Assembly (NCBI GenBank): GCA_015039315.1
Contig: WIDE01000039.1
Span: 192,309-256,308 of the forward strand
DNA: 64,000 nt
From: Clavulina sp. PMI_390
Taxonomy: Eukaryota > Basidiomycota > Agaricomycetes > Cantharellales > Hydnaceae
Direction of reading: 5' to 3'
Part shown: piece by piece, positions 33,098 through 45,200 of the stretch
Layout: every line of letters begins with the position of its first letter
How positions within the stretch are numbered: the stretch's first letter is position 1
The notes under the pieces: generated by a model
Told to the model about the DNA's origin: nothing
Database searches by the model: none
What the model saw: the letters and a program-made list of their open reading frames with translations, nothing else
Translations under genes and position numbers: made by a program

Positions 33098-34182
33098 GGC
33101 TATACGGCTGAAGAGGGCCTAAAGATGTAGCACCAATTAAGATACCCCAATAATAACATGGTGAGCTCTCAATCGTAAGTTAGCTATCCAAGAGTGCTGA
33201 TCGCAATGATATGCTTATCAGGACTTGACCCTAGATCTCACAGCCTCTCAATAACATAACCTTGAACAAATGTAGAGATGCCCAGCACCAGAAACTAGTT
33301 CTCGTTCCGCTTTTGAGTAGCTGGGGTGATGGCATATGTCTACAGTAATCCAACAAATTACATCATTGTCATCCGCCAACTGACATTTGACAGAAAGGGT
33401 TATCCGCTGTTTTGTTCCAGTTCCGCGCATCGGCGAAGGCTTTACACGTTTTCCGTACGCACGGGCGGCTGCTCGATTGCGGGTATTCATCCAGCCGTTC
33501 AAACCGCCAGCTATATTCCTAGCCTCTCACCCACTATCTCTCCTTCCAACCAACTCGCCCAGTGACCGTGCGGGACTGTCAAATCTCTACCCCTCGTGGC
33601 CCGTCAATTTGTTGTCTTGGCTCTAGGCGCTACTTCAAGTCGGGGCCACTGTAGTTCAAAATAAGTCCGACGCCGACGCCGAAGCCGCTACCGTCAACGA
33701 ATTCGAAGCCTTCGACTCTCAGCTACGGAGTTATTTCTTCCGTATGAGGGTTCCCTCTTTCCCATTGATCGTGCGGCTCGCCCTGACGTCCATTTTGCTT
33801 GATCGCCCGAAATCATAAGCGGCTCTTCCATGTTCAATGGCGAGGGAACGCTACCCCTTGCCTTGGTACTCGGTACTCTACCTGCTGCACGCAGTCAGTA
33901 GGGTGCGTGACAATGTGCCTTAAGGTGCTGCTAGTTGATATCTCATCCAGCGGCTCAGAGCAAACTGCCACATGCCAGTCCGAATCTAGAACGCCGCAGC
34001 TTCTTGGCTTCCAGTCGGAGAGAGGCTTCGAGTGCGCAGTAATTTGAAAATCGCGCTATAAAGCTCACAGTTGGTTATCGACACCAGATTCCCTTTTCCC
34101 TCCTTTCAAGTTCAAGTTGGCGTGCGAAATCGTCTAGTTTTGTTTCTCTGTCCACCGCCTCTTGCGTCACCCTCACGACTCT
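33098..34182. other. Intergenic region
   Basis: About 1.1 kb of 3' flank and promoter. GC-richer patches around 33660-33710 (GCCGACGCCGAAG) look codon-like, but no open multi-exon model could be built. No RNA gene or repeat is recognised. Confidence 0.4.
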
Positions 34183-35044
34183 ATGATGCCCAAGACGGCA
34201 GTGACGACTCAGCCTCGTGTAGATGACCAGAATGAGATCTCAGCAGTGGCGGACGGGAACTCAACTGCGCCGGAGGGTCCTCCCAATGAGGAGCATTCGC
34301 CAATGCGAAAATATGCGTGTAAGTGTCACTCTTACTTGTATCTGGAGTGTAGAACAACAGCTTAGCACCACTTGACCTCCTATTATTCACAATCCCTATT
34401 GGGAATGATCATACAATGTATAGGGTTTCACCTCCTCCTCCACGGATATATGGCTCTAGGTTTCGTTTCTGCTGCAAGCAACGTCTATACCCTTAGAAAT
34501 GCACATGTCGTAAGTTCGCAGTTGATATGTTGTCAAGTGTCTCGTATTTCTTATCAATACCCGAATTCTGCCTCCATCGTTTATCACTATTTCAGCTGGC
34601 GAAAAAAGTTCTCGTTACCGCATTTGTCGTCCTAGGTTCGTATACAACTAGCTGCTGCGACGCCTTTGCTGATCTCGATTGTTGCATGCCATTTATCCCC
34701 TCGCCGCTTCCTGTGTGCAACAGCTCTATTGAATCTCATCTTTGGCTTTTCAAAACTTGTACATCGACTGTCAGCTTCACCTACGGTGAACTCGGCGACC
34801 TTGTGGTTTTCTCTAGCAGGGTTAGTTACATCTCCTCAAACGTACCAAGCCCTCATTGTCATGGATGGTCATGCTCACTACTCTCGGTTTTCCCACCCTG
34901 AGCAGACTGATATGTATCAGTGCCATCCAACTCATCGGTGAGTAACAAACTGTGCTCGGGCATCCTGTTGGTATACGCCATTGAACCAGCAATCTTTCTC
35001 TACCTGCAGCTTATTATATGCCAAAAGAGTGCTATCTTTCCTAG
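34183..35044 (+). CDS. Possible small multi-exon membrane protein
   Basis: Model by splice phase. Exon 1 34183-34318 (MMPKTAVTTQPRVDDQ, ending before GTAAGT); exon 2 after AGCTTAG (SPLDLLLFTIPIG); a short exon NVYTLRNAHV before GTAAGT; LAKKVLVTAFVVL after TTTCAG; ALLNLIFGFSKLVHRL after CAACAG; NSATLWFSLAG before GTTAGT; LICISAIQLIG; and a last exon AYYMPKECYLS with stop at 35044. The result is a hydrophilic N terminus of about 45 residues followed by three or so hydrophobic segments. No family is recognised. Exon joins in the middle are uncertain, but the repeated match of hydrophobic segments to good splice sites supports a real gene or a recent relic. Confidence 0.42.
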
Positions 35045-35581
35045 AAGGATAGTCAAGTTTTGGGCACAGTTAACGTCAAGGATCTACATACTTATTGTAT
35101 TACTATTCAGACCTCACCTCAGAGGAATGTTGTATGTAGAGCATCAATAGTGTTACATCCCCATTTAGCGATGGTACTTTCTTTCCTTTTCATGTTGAAT
35201 GAATTCGGTTCGCCTCTTGAACTACGCATTACGATTCAGATGGGCCGAGTTGGCAAGTCAGACATCCACCGGAGGAGAACTGGCACGCGGAGCGTCCTGG
35301 TTCCCACGATCAAGACTGTTATGATAGCTTTAGCCTTGACACCACCGCATCTCATATAGTATATAATGTCTTGCGATCCGGAGACCAGAAATCCCTCCCA
35401 TTGAAAAGACTTCATCTTTTCCCCCTTTTTGAACGTCGCCACCGTCCAGTTTCGTGGGATTTTGAGCTCCTCGTCGTTCCTAAATCTAGTCTCACTAAAC
35501 GCAACTTATCGCAACAACTGCGTCCTCCCCGATCCTCTGGCGACCTTATCTCTGGATACCGCATCAATACAGACATCAGAC
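35045..35581. other. Intergenic region
   Basis: AT-rich, with a TATA-like ATAGTATATAATG near 35355-35370, about 215 bp before the next ATG. No supported coding. Confidence 0.4.
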
Positions 35582-36750
35582 ATGGACGATTCTCAACAGC
35601 CCAATCTCCTCCCGCCAAATGCCAACACTCCTACCGTCCCAGTTCAGGTCCCCCCTTCTCAAGGGAATATTGACGAGGCTGTCCCACGAAACCATGTATT
35701 GCCCACTAATGGACGAGGAGAAGGCATGGTTCATGTTATTGCTTTCACAAATGTGCAACTGATGCAATATGTTCTGAAGCCAATCCTGCCTCGGATACAA
35801 TCACTGCTGATGATACTACACAGCAACATCCCAGGATACACGACCGACGCTCTGGTGAGAGAAATAATCTGTATCTTTTTGACAAACTGAGCGATTCATG
35901 CTTGTGCGTGACATACAAGGCGGTGGGCCCCATCAGCAGATACCCCGCAGTAGGTTCAGTCGGTTCAAGAGGTTCAGGTGGCTTGCGAATCAGGGAGCCC
36001 ATTCAAACATGGCTGATCAAATCCTTCAGCCCAATAAGATTCAAGCTGAACCTCTCGAAGCGACCGGGCAGGCATGTGCTGATGGGCCTGGACGAAACAT
36101 TCAACAACTGCCATCCTCAGATGACGAAGACACACTTCCCGCACTAGCCACCAACGTCGGCACATGTCTTTCGGAAGTTGTCGGACTCCGGCAAGATTTT
36201 GAGAGGCTCTGTACTATTGTGCATGAACTTCGTACTGATGAAACTATCACAAGAGAACTGGCCTGCGGCGCTTTCAATAATGGGTCTATCGTTCGTACCT
36301 CTCATCTCACCAGTGCTGTTATGTACTGACGCACTGACTGAAATTATAAAGCTCTTTAACATGCAAGTGCGAAACACGGCAGGTCCTGATCGGCGTTATC
36401 GAAGGGTGTTATTCCGTAGTATGGCCGACAACGCTCTCTTCGCCGGCTTTGATCCTACACTTCCCCCAGTAAGTCGAACGTGATGTTTCGAGTATTTTTG
36501 CGCTCTCTATGTTGGGTCTTGACAAACTATCTATCACTAGTTTGAACTCCCTCCAATAGATTCCCTGCAAGACATCGCGGATATGTCAGCGGAAGAAGTC
36601 CGCGAGTACTTTGTTCGGTATTACCCTGGATACAGCAATCCAGCCGCTCCTGGCGACTTACCTGAGACCACCATCCAACGTCAACAAATTGCGGCGGCAA
36701 TCGGTGTTTCCGTTAAAGGTCATCCAACTCTTGGCCAACCCGCGCCCTGA
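35582..36750 (+). CDS. Hypothetical protein, unrecognised
   Basis: The start MDDSQQPNLLPPNANTPT at 35582 opens a Pro/Gln-rich stretch. The middle (after splice events around 35740-36000 that I could not fix) reads NKIQAEPLEATGQACADGP, SSDDEDTLPALATNVG and a helical part, EVVGLRQDFERLCTIVHELRTD. After an intron from about 36291 comes LFNMQVRNTAGPDRRYRR and FAGFDPTLPP; after another (GTAAGT to CACTAG) FELPPIDSLQDIADMSAEE and YFVRYYPGYSNP, ending TGA at 36750. The later exons are phase-consistent, so it is likely a real gene, perhaps about 300 residues. No domain recognised. Possible relation to DNA- or chromatin-associated proteins is speculation and is not claimed. Confidence 0.5.
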
Positions 36751-37192
36751 ATGGCCGTCAATCACTGTTACGCGTCCTCCCCCTCTCACATAAATCTCTA
36801 GCAGAGAATAGTAACAATTATTCCTATTTTGTTGCTTTACCGGAGTTATATGCTCTTCCTGGGTCCATATACGCTATCCACAACTATTCTAGAAACAAGT
36901 CCATACACCTCGTAGCACTCGTGCCCGGTCTAGCCATCTGGCACATGGGTTGACCTGCGTGTGTATAATTAATCCGCCTTTATCTATTGCTACGCGAAAT
37001 CACGGAACTAGATTGTTGAAGAATCAGGCGGTGTGCGCGGCTATAGGTGGTCATCATAGCGATGGAGGCAATAAACGTCGTAAATCACCAGGAAACTTGG
37101 AAATCCTGATACATAAACAGAACAAGAGCTTGCATGCAGAAAGGATACAATAGACAGATGCAGGAAAGCAGGACGGTGGTAAACAAGGGACG
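36751..37192. other. Convergent intergenic region
   Basis: 3' flanks of the hypothetical gene (+) and eIF3c (-). AT-rich with no supported coding or repeat. Confidence 0.5.
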
Positions 37193-40100
37193 TCACGCGC
37201 GGACAGTAGCAGGCGCGACTCTCCCGCCCAGTCCCTGAGCGAAACGCTGGCCACGTCCCCTTCCACCCCCACGCTGGCCACCCGTCCTCCCACTTCTCCT
37301 CTCGCGCTCCTGGCCCTCTCCGCCTTCCTTCTTCCCTCCTTCTGCACCGGTAGCTGCTGTCCTGTCGCGATCGCGATCGCCCCAGCCAGTACCAGAGCCA
37401 CCAAGCTTGCTCTCCAGAGTACGCGAGTTGCTGTCGGCCATAGCACTGACTTTCTCTGCGAGTGTGACGGCAAGAGCTTGGAGCCTGCTGACGTCCATCT
37501 TGTGGAACACGACCATCATCTCACCCTCACCACTGTTGGACGACGAAGAGGAAGAGACAAGTGAGGCAGCGAGCTCCTCGCTCCAGATCATCTTGGAGAC
37601 GAGCGCGGTGACATCGCGAATGGGGAGGGAGAATGTTTGTGACAAACGAGCAAGAGAAAGCGAGCTGTAGTGTGTCGAATTGGTGAATAGGTAGGTGCGG
37701 AGGCCTTCTTCTTGGATACGACTATATAGAGTAAAAAATTGATTAGTGATTGAAAGGCCATGGGACGCTAGGAGACTCATTTACGCACCTTGCCAACATC
37801 TCCTTGACGCCTTCCACATCCTTCTCGCCACCAATCAAGCTCCAGATCCTGATACCGAGCACGAGGTCCCGGCATTTCTCCCACTCGCCCTCCTGGAGGG
37901 CTTTGCTCGCCATCATGACATGATCTCTTGTCGTCTCTGGGGGACCACTGAACACCTGCCTATCCGCGAAGTCCAACAGCCTCCTGAATGGCTTCGAGAT
38001 CGCCTTCCGGCGTGCTTCCTCGTCCGCAGCACCCAGGGACGCAAGGAGAGGGATTTCGACAAGCATGCTCGACACGAGGAATGCCGCCTCGAGCAGCTCG
38101 GTGTTGATATGCATGTGGAACGGGAGCTGGCGCTGGCGTTCAGCGCGCTCCTGCTCAGGTGTTAGCTGAGGCTGGCCATAGCGTGTCTGATGGTGCACGC
38201 CCTGTGCAAGCAGCTCCTTGACGCGCTGGGTTGTGAACATATCCTGCAGTGTTGCCTGTGCCTCACGTATGAGGCCATTACGGAAGGCACACAGCCCGAG
38301 CTGCACGACAGCACGGTTGAAGAGGATCTGGGTGGTCGCGTCAGCGTTTTGGATGTGCTCCGAAAGATGTGACATGAGGAAGAGATCGCGTGCAGTATGG
38401 AACGCGTTCTGCGACGCGTGGTGATACACGTGGCAAAGCATGGCTCTTGTGCGGAAGAGCGCATCTGAAGTGCCATACAGGTGCACACAAAGAGCACGGA
38501 CGAGCTCGGTGACAGACTCGAGCGATAGTAATGATGGGAAGGATGGGGAGGAGTCGGACGCGGCAGGAGCGGGAGGAAGTAAGCCCTTGGCTGACAGTGC
38601 GTCTGTGGCAGCTTTGTCAAGGATCGTCACGACCACGATCGGTTTGGAGTAGACATGTTCGAGACGGCGCATGATCGTGCGCGACAGAGACTGTTGCGCA
38701 GTAGTCTCCATGTGATCGCCCTCAGCTGGTGCTGAAGACGCAGAAGTCTGGAGGAAATACACATGCGCACGGCAGATCATTTCGTATAAGCCCTTCTCGT
38801 CTCTGAGACGCTCAACATACTCTGTTCCATGAGGGTCGATGTTCTGCAAGCTTCGTGTAAATTCGTCGTCGAGACGCTCGACGAAGCTAATGATGCTCCC
38901 GCGCACGCGGACGATCGCGCCTTCCCCATTCACGTTGGGTGTACGCTCGACGTTCTCATCGTACTCAAGCGCAGCGTCCCCTGTGACAGCGTACTCGTCA
39001 GCGTGGTCAAGCAGAAGGCCGAGGAGTTCGAGAAGCTCCTTGGCGGCGCTGCGCCATGTGTCGATGGGCATGTGTGTTAGCGTCGCGGCGTTATAGTCGA
39101 AACGAGCCGAGATGAGGGCCAGAAGTATACGAATGCGCGAGTATGGAGTCCTGGCGACGCCATGCAAGTGGGCAAGGATGCGCACGGCTTCATTTCGATC
39201 CGTGGCCTGTCATTCGGGGAACCAAACGTTGAATAGGGGTAAAGTCAGTGTTTGTTGAGACGAAAAAGAGTTGATGATGCTCAAGAGATTGAGCATCTCC
39301 CATCCCTCGGGAGAATGAAGCCATCAAACTTCAATTGAAAGAATCTCGTACCTTTTTGCCTCTTGCCTCGTTGATAGCGGCCAAACTCTTATATATGTCC
39401 GCTACGCCCAGCCCGTACAGTTTGCCATCTTTCCCGATCGTCTTGAAGCCCTCACCCCCTTCAGCATCGTCCCCCTCATCCTCGTCGTCACCGGTGGGCT
39501 TCTTTGGCTTCTTCACCTTGGGGGCCTCAGCCACCTGGCCAACCGCAGACCATTTGGTCGTATAAGCTTCAGGATTCTGGGTCCACTCCGTATATTCGGT
39601 TTCATACTCTTTTATCGTTTTCTTGAGCTTTTGTTTCATTGTATTAAGGGCCTTGGCTTTGGCCGTGTCCATTTTTTTCTTGGCGGCATCGGGTTGTGCG
39701 GCCGCTTCTCTGACGTCGGAGATGGCCTTTTCAAGTGAGGAGAGGACACGGAGGTAGATGGGTGCGGTAGGCTCGGCAGTGGTTCCGGAGAGTGTAGATT
39801 GGCGCTGGATGAGTCGAGTGAGTTTGTCGAACTCTATGTGTGCGAGTTTCCAGGGAGGGTCATGTTGAGCCCGGGGAGGTGAGGGAATGAGGATTGAGCA
39901 ATCGAACAGCACAGCATGGGCCACCACAGCCATTGAAAAAGAGCAGCTTTGTCAATATCATTTACTCGAGTCATCGAAAATTTGAAGAAAGGCCCCATCG
40001 TCTTCCAGTAGAGAAACAGCAAGTCGAAATGTCAACTCACCGCTGTTGATGGCAGCCCAGTCCCCGATTTTAACCTTTTGTTCAATCACGCTCCCTACTC

Positions 40101-40497
40101 CCTCTAGCTCTTCGATACGCTTGTCCCTAGCGGACTTGACGACATGCTTCGTGCTTTCATCGTCGCTGTCGTCAGAATCGGAATCGTCGGAGCCGCCTTT
40201 TAAGAATCGCGAGCGCTTCTTTACGGGCTCGTCCTTGGCCTCTGGTTCGTCGTCATCGTCTTCATCTTCATCTGAATCGTCGTCCGAGTCAGAGTCCGAG
40301 TCAGAATCTGAGCCACCCTCGGTACGGAGGAATCGCGACATGGGCTTGGCACCAGCTGCTGGGGCTGCGGCGGGTTTTTTGGATTTGGCAGGGGCATCGG
40401 AGCCGGACTCGTCTTGGGAGAGCAGCTCCTCATCGGAGGACGATGAGTCGTCAGAATCTGAGTCGGAATCGCCTCCACGGCGGAAGAATCGTGACAT
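37193..40497 (-). CDS. NIP1: Translation initiation factor eIF3 subunit c (NIP1)
   Basis: Core PCI-domain subunit of eIF3, acting in the cytosol on the 40S ribosome. Four exons (40497-40041, 39833-39352, 39206-37789, 37721-37193), 961 aa. The start MSRFFRRGGDSDSDSDD and repeated SRFL plus acidic-serine blocks are the typical N terminus that binds eIF1/eIF5 in yeast. Then come VKSARDKRIEELE, NSEFDKLTRLIQRQ, and the conserved body (AVRILAHLHGVARTPYSRIR, RAMLCHVYHHASQNAFHTARDLFLMSH, QLPFHMHINTELLEA). RIQEEGLRTYLFTNSTHYSSLS opens the PCI/winged-helix end. The tail is Arg/Gly-rich (RGGGRGRGQRF). Intron 1 is 207 nt. Divergent from OSCP with 354 bp between start codons. Length and motif order fit the family fully. 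Confidence 0.95.
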
Positions 40498-40851
40498 GGT
40501 AGAGTGTTGAGTTTAGAAGATTTGGATGGCGGTGTCAGATTATAAGCAGTCACAGATTCCCTCGGTAATTCTGATGTCCTGGAGAGCGAATTCAAGGACG
40601 AGCGGTGCAAGATTGGGTCACAAAAAAGTTGCAGCCAGGTCACGCAAAGGTGTGACAGACGAAGGCGCTTAATCTGGGAATTTTCGGTGGCATTTGCCGG
40701 CCGGACCTGAAAGACTTGAGAAATAATCATTGGGCGTTCGCCAGCAAGTTTCGTCAACACATTGTCTGTAAATTCTCGAAAACTTCTATCTCGACGCTTG
40801 TTCTAATATTTCTACCTATCTTCTCTCCCTCTTCCCTTTTGTCTTTTGCAG
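40498..40851. other. Divergent promoter region eIF3c/OSCP
   Basis: 354 bp between the two start codons, with a CT-rich leader (TCTTCTCTCCCTCTTCCC) just before the OSCP ATG at 40852 and repeated GTCAC/GTGAC half-sites near 40615-40660. Confidence 0.5.
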
Positions 40852-41754
40852 ATGATTGTCTCCACCGCTGTCCGTGTTGCCCCGCGCATTGCCAGGCAAA
40901 ATACTCGCGCAGCGTCATCTGCTATTGCGACCAAATACAGCCAGGCTGCGTACGGCGCCGCTCTGTCCAAGTCCCCTACTACTCTCGACACGGTGCAAAA
41001 GGAACTCGTGTCTATTGGCGCGGCTCTTAAGACGGATGCTTCGCTCGCTGCGTTTGTGCACAACCCCACTCTGTCGACCAAGGACCGCCAAGCTGGTCTC
41101 GAGGCGCTCTATGCCAAGGCTGGCTCTGGCAAGGCTGCGAGCGAGGTGACGAAGAACCTGTTTGCTGTGATGGCTGAGAATGGGCGGTTGGGCGAGACCG
41201 AGGAGGTTGTTGCTGGCTTTGCTGAGCTGGTGGCCAAGTACAAGGGCGAGTTGGAGGTGACGGTGACGAGCGCAAAGCCATTGGAGAAGGATGTGCTTGC
41301 GCGTCTTGAGAAGGCGCTCAAGGGGAGCCAAGTTGCGCAGGCTGCCAAGACGGTCAAGATCACGAACAAGGTGCGCAGACGTTTGGCATTCCGAGTCGCT
41401 GCTTTTCTCTACCTATGAAATCCGGAGCTCATGCATGCGCTTTTTCTTTTTCCTTGATGCAATGTGTTCCAATTGAATACGCTTTGCATGCATTCCATTC
41501 ATGGCTCTTGCACCTCGACTGACAGGTCAAGGAGTCGCTGATTGGCGGGCTCGTGGTGGACTTTGGGGACAAGTCGATCGACCTCTCTGTCGCCTCGCGC
41601 GTTAACAAGATCAACACTCTCCTCCAAGGTAAGGCGTCCCCCCTTCTGTCTCTCTCTTCCCTTTTATGTTTATCTGCCTCGTGCTGACTGCTGCCTCCCG
41701 CCCCGTGCGTGCGTAACTCTTGCCTCTTTTTCGCTGTTCTCAGAGTCTGTGTGA
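40852..41754 (+). CDS. ATP5: Mitochondrial ATP synthase subunit 5 (OSCP)
   Basis: Peripheral-stalk subunit linking F1 to Fo in the inner mitochondrial membrane. Three exons (40852-41370, 41526-41628, 41744-41754), 210 aa. The start MIVSTAVRVAPRIARQNTRA is an amphipathic presequence. The OSCP/delta fold shows ATKYSQAAYGAALSK at the mature N terminus, FVHNPTLSTKDRQAGLEALY, NLFAVMAENGRLGETEEVV, ELEVTVTSAKPL and the C-terminal signature VKESLIGGLVVDFGDKSIDLS. The last exon encodes only the final few residues (ESV) and stop. Length fits the family. Codon choice is biased to GC-ending codons, as expected for a highly expressed gene. Divergent from eIF3c. Confidence 0.95.
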
Positions 41755-42294
41755 GAGCGCCAAGCGGCCCGAGCTCGTCTTGTATAGAAGGTTGCTCTCT
41801 CCGTAAACTCTATTATAGTATTGCACTACATTACATTTTTGCATCTCCGCCTCACGCGTGCCTCGTGTTTCTCTCGTCGCACTTCTGCCTGCTGTCTGCG
41901 CACTTGTGTGAGATGATTTCGGTCAATTGAAGGAAGCCAAACCGAAGATTTGAATGCATGTGAATGAGCCTCATTAGGCAAGCGCCCTTCCTCTGACTTG
42001 TCTGTTGCTTACCGTAAGCATTTCGCACGGCCATCTCTCTTCCCTCCACCTTTCACTCTCTCCTTCCTCCTTCCTCCCTCCAACATACGTACGCGCGCGC
42101 GCGCAAGTCATCCCGCCCCGCGTCGTCGCTGCCATCCTCAGTCTACATCTCTGTCGTCATCATCTCATCATAGTGGGGCCTACCCTCTGTGCCTCGCCAT
42201 CTGCTTGCTTTGCTTCTTCACCTGCTTCTAGTAGAGGTCCACTCGGACCGTTTTACGACACACTAAGCTATCATACACAGGCCATCATCTCGCT
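41755..42294. other. Intergenic region with alternating CG run
   Basis: 3' UTR of OSCP and promoter/leader of the aminopeptidase P gene. Strongly pyrimidine-rich (about 42020-42120), with a (CG)n run at 42086-42105. Confidence 0.5.
42086..42105. repeat. Alternating purine-pyrimidine (CG)n run
   Basis: TACGTACG followed by six or more CG/GC dinucleotides, ending CA. Such runs can adopt Z-DNA under negative supercoiling. It lies about 190 bp upstream of the ATG at 42295. Confidence 0.7.
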
Positions 42295-45200
42295 ATGGCC
42301 CCCCACTACTTGCCCTCGTTCGTCCGTAAGGACTCGATCAAACGCCCCAAGCTAGAGCAGCACTTCTCGTCGCGCTCTCAGCTCTCTCTGCCCACCACCT
42401 CCAACCCCGGGTCCCCGGATCCGACTCCGAGCAAGACCTCGCCCGGTGGCACACCATCCATCACCCCTGCTGTCGCAGCCCCCTTCTCACCCATCGTCGA
42501 GTCACCCGTAGGCACAATCACCTCCATGGGCAGTCGCCGCCGTCGCAAGGGCAGCATCGGCTCGCTTGCACCCATGCCCGCACCCGCAAAGTCGAGCACC
42601 CTTGACTCGACACTCACGGACCATACCACCAACGACATCAGTGGCAAGTCCAGCGTCACCCTGGCCCCCGGATCGGGCTTTGGATGGGGCAAAATCATCC
42701 GAGAGGGCAAGCTGCTTTCCGTCTCGACGCTCGTCGGCGGGAATAGGGTACGCCTAAACTCGGCTGGCACAACCGCCCCTCCTATCGTAGAAGAGAAACC
42801 TGCTATGAGGAGATTGGACTCCACGACGAGGCTCGCGGAGCTCAGAGAGCTCATGAAGGCGGAGCCAGAAGGCGGCCTTGATTTCTAGTACGTGGTTGCT
42901 TGCTTACTCGTGCTCTTAGGTGACGCAGCACTGAGCTCAGCACTGATTGATCGGCCTCGTGCACATTTTCACAGTATCGTCCCGAGCGAAGATGCTCATC
43001 AATCCGAATACACAGCACCTCCAGATCGCAGGCGAGAGTTCATCTCTGGGTAAGTCTTGTCTCTGTCATCTATTCACGCTCTACGTGCTGGCAATACTCA
43101 ATAAATACATATCAACTAACCCCCTTGTCCACTTACACAGCTTCACGGGTTCGGCAGGTGTTGCCATTATCTCCCGGTCCGGCGCAGCCCACCTCTTTGT
43201 CGACTCCCGCTACTGGGTCCAAGCTTCACGCGAGCTCGATCACAATTGGACACTCCACAAGGTTGGCGCCACCTCCTCAGGCGATGAGAAGACTGGTGGC
43301 GGTACGGTGCACATCCAGCCGTGGAACGAGTGGTTGAAAGACCGCCCGCGGGGGAGCCGCATCGGCATTGATTCGAGGTTGATCTCCCATGGTTCGTTTC
43401 GTAGCCCCCTTTTTTGTATTTTCGTTCTCCCGTGTTGACGATACATATATGCGCAGAACATGCCACGGCGCTTTCTGCCGCCCTCAATGCGCGGTACTCC
43501 AAGCTCGTCTTCCCCCGTGTCAACCTAGTCGATAAAGTATGGAAGAGCAGACCTGCCAAGCCATCGGGCCAAGTGTTCGTTTGGAGCGAGAAATATGCCG
43601 GTACGTCTCTATGTCTGTCTTGTTTGATTTCCTTCGTCTGCCCCTCTTTCCTGCTGCTGTGGGAATTGGATTTTGAAGAGGGAATATTCGAGGCGATTCG
43701 GGTGACTTTGCAGGAAGTTTATACTGACCTAACCCCTGTTTCTACGCTTCCTCTTCCCTCTGGCGGTGTGCGTTTGCTCTTACCGATCTTCTACGACGTT
43801 CCATGCTGCGCTCGCCCCCTGGCTTGCGTCACCCTCCCGCTCTATGTGATACTCCACCGGTACGATCGTCTACCTCATCGGGGGGTCACTACCACTTGCT
43901 GGCTGCTCTCGATCGCCCCGACTTCCGACCACCTGCGCGCTTGCTCCGAACTATCACCCACCACTTCAACTACTCCATCATTGATTGCCTCCGCCGCTCT
44001 TTGGTGGTTCATGAATCAATCATGCTTCTCATGACGGCGTACGTAAACGTCTCTATTGGCTCTACTGGCACTCGTGGGCACGACGGCCAAACAAACCGCA
44101 TCCGGATTGGGACAACAAACGATTCTTATTTACTGCATATGGACATGGGTAACACCACCACCCTCCTTTGTTCACTTGCTTCTTTCCTTCTTTTCTCTTC
44201 ATCTGTGTCCGGTATGGATGGGTTGCCGATGATTGTCGCATGACCGTCGACAACAGGCAAATCCGCTGCGGAAAAACTCGACGAGCTGCGCTCGTGGATT
44301 CGTAGCCAGCGGCCAGCTGCACCGCCCGTTGTCACCGCGCGCCCAACCGCCAGCTCCTCTGCTGCAAAGGGCAAAGATAAGGATGGAAAAGGTAGTGGAT
44401 CGGAATCAAAGAAGGGTGCGAGCGACAAAGAGAAGGGCAAAGAACCAGTGAAGAAAGGGCCTACAGTGGCAAGTGCGCGGGCACCAGTTGCACCTGTACG
44501 TTCTCATTTCCCTCAAAGACTTTCTATGACAGCTTACTAAATCGTGGATCCCTATTACATTGCTTGTGTTCCTTCTACTATTTCCTTCAACTGTGACACA
44601 TTTGTGTCCCATCACTAACATAGGTCGCAACCTTCTTCGCATCACTCTCCTCCATTGCATGGTTGCTCAACATCCGTGGCAGCGATGTTGACTTCAACCC
44701 AGTTGTGATATCGTACCTATTTGTTACGACCAAACAGGCCATCTTGTTTGTTGACAAGTCCAAAGTGGACAGCGAGGTATGCATTGTTTGCCTGGCGAAA
44801 GATCCGTGTATTGATGAACTTGCGGTTTCTATCTTATCGGTCGGTCTCAAGACGGCGGCGTATTTGAAAGCGCAAGGTGTTAGTCTTCGGGATTATGCGG
44901 ACGTGTGGTCGTTCTTGCGCAAGGCTGAATGGGGTGATGGCAAGGTGCGTTTTTGGCAATCATCGATGAGCCACCCCGGTTTCTCTCGCTCTTATATCTG
45001 ACTTGTCGTTGCTCTCTCTTACACTTCCATGTGCTGTGCCTACGCCGCCTTCGCTAATTCCCGCTTTTTCCACCTGTGGGATCGCACTCCTAAAATCGTT
45101 CTCACACTTGGCCTATGGTCGAAACCTCGTGTGTCTGGTGCGGACTGTGATCTGCAATGTCGGTTTTCCTTTCCCTTTGTGCATTTGCGTTGCTGCGGTC

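Noticed and set aside
43605..44034. Open frame between aminopeptidase P exons
   Set aside because: Family sequence runs directly from EKYAG to [11 protein letters not shown], so the segment is intronic.
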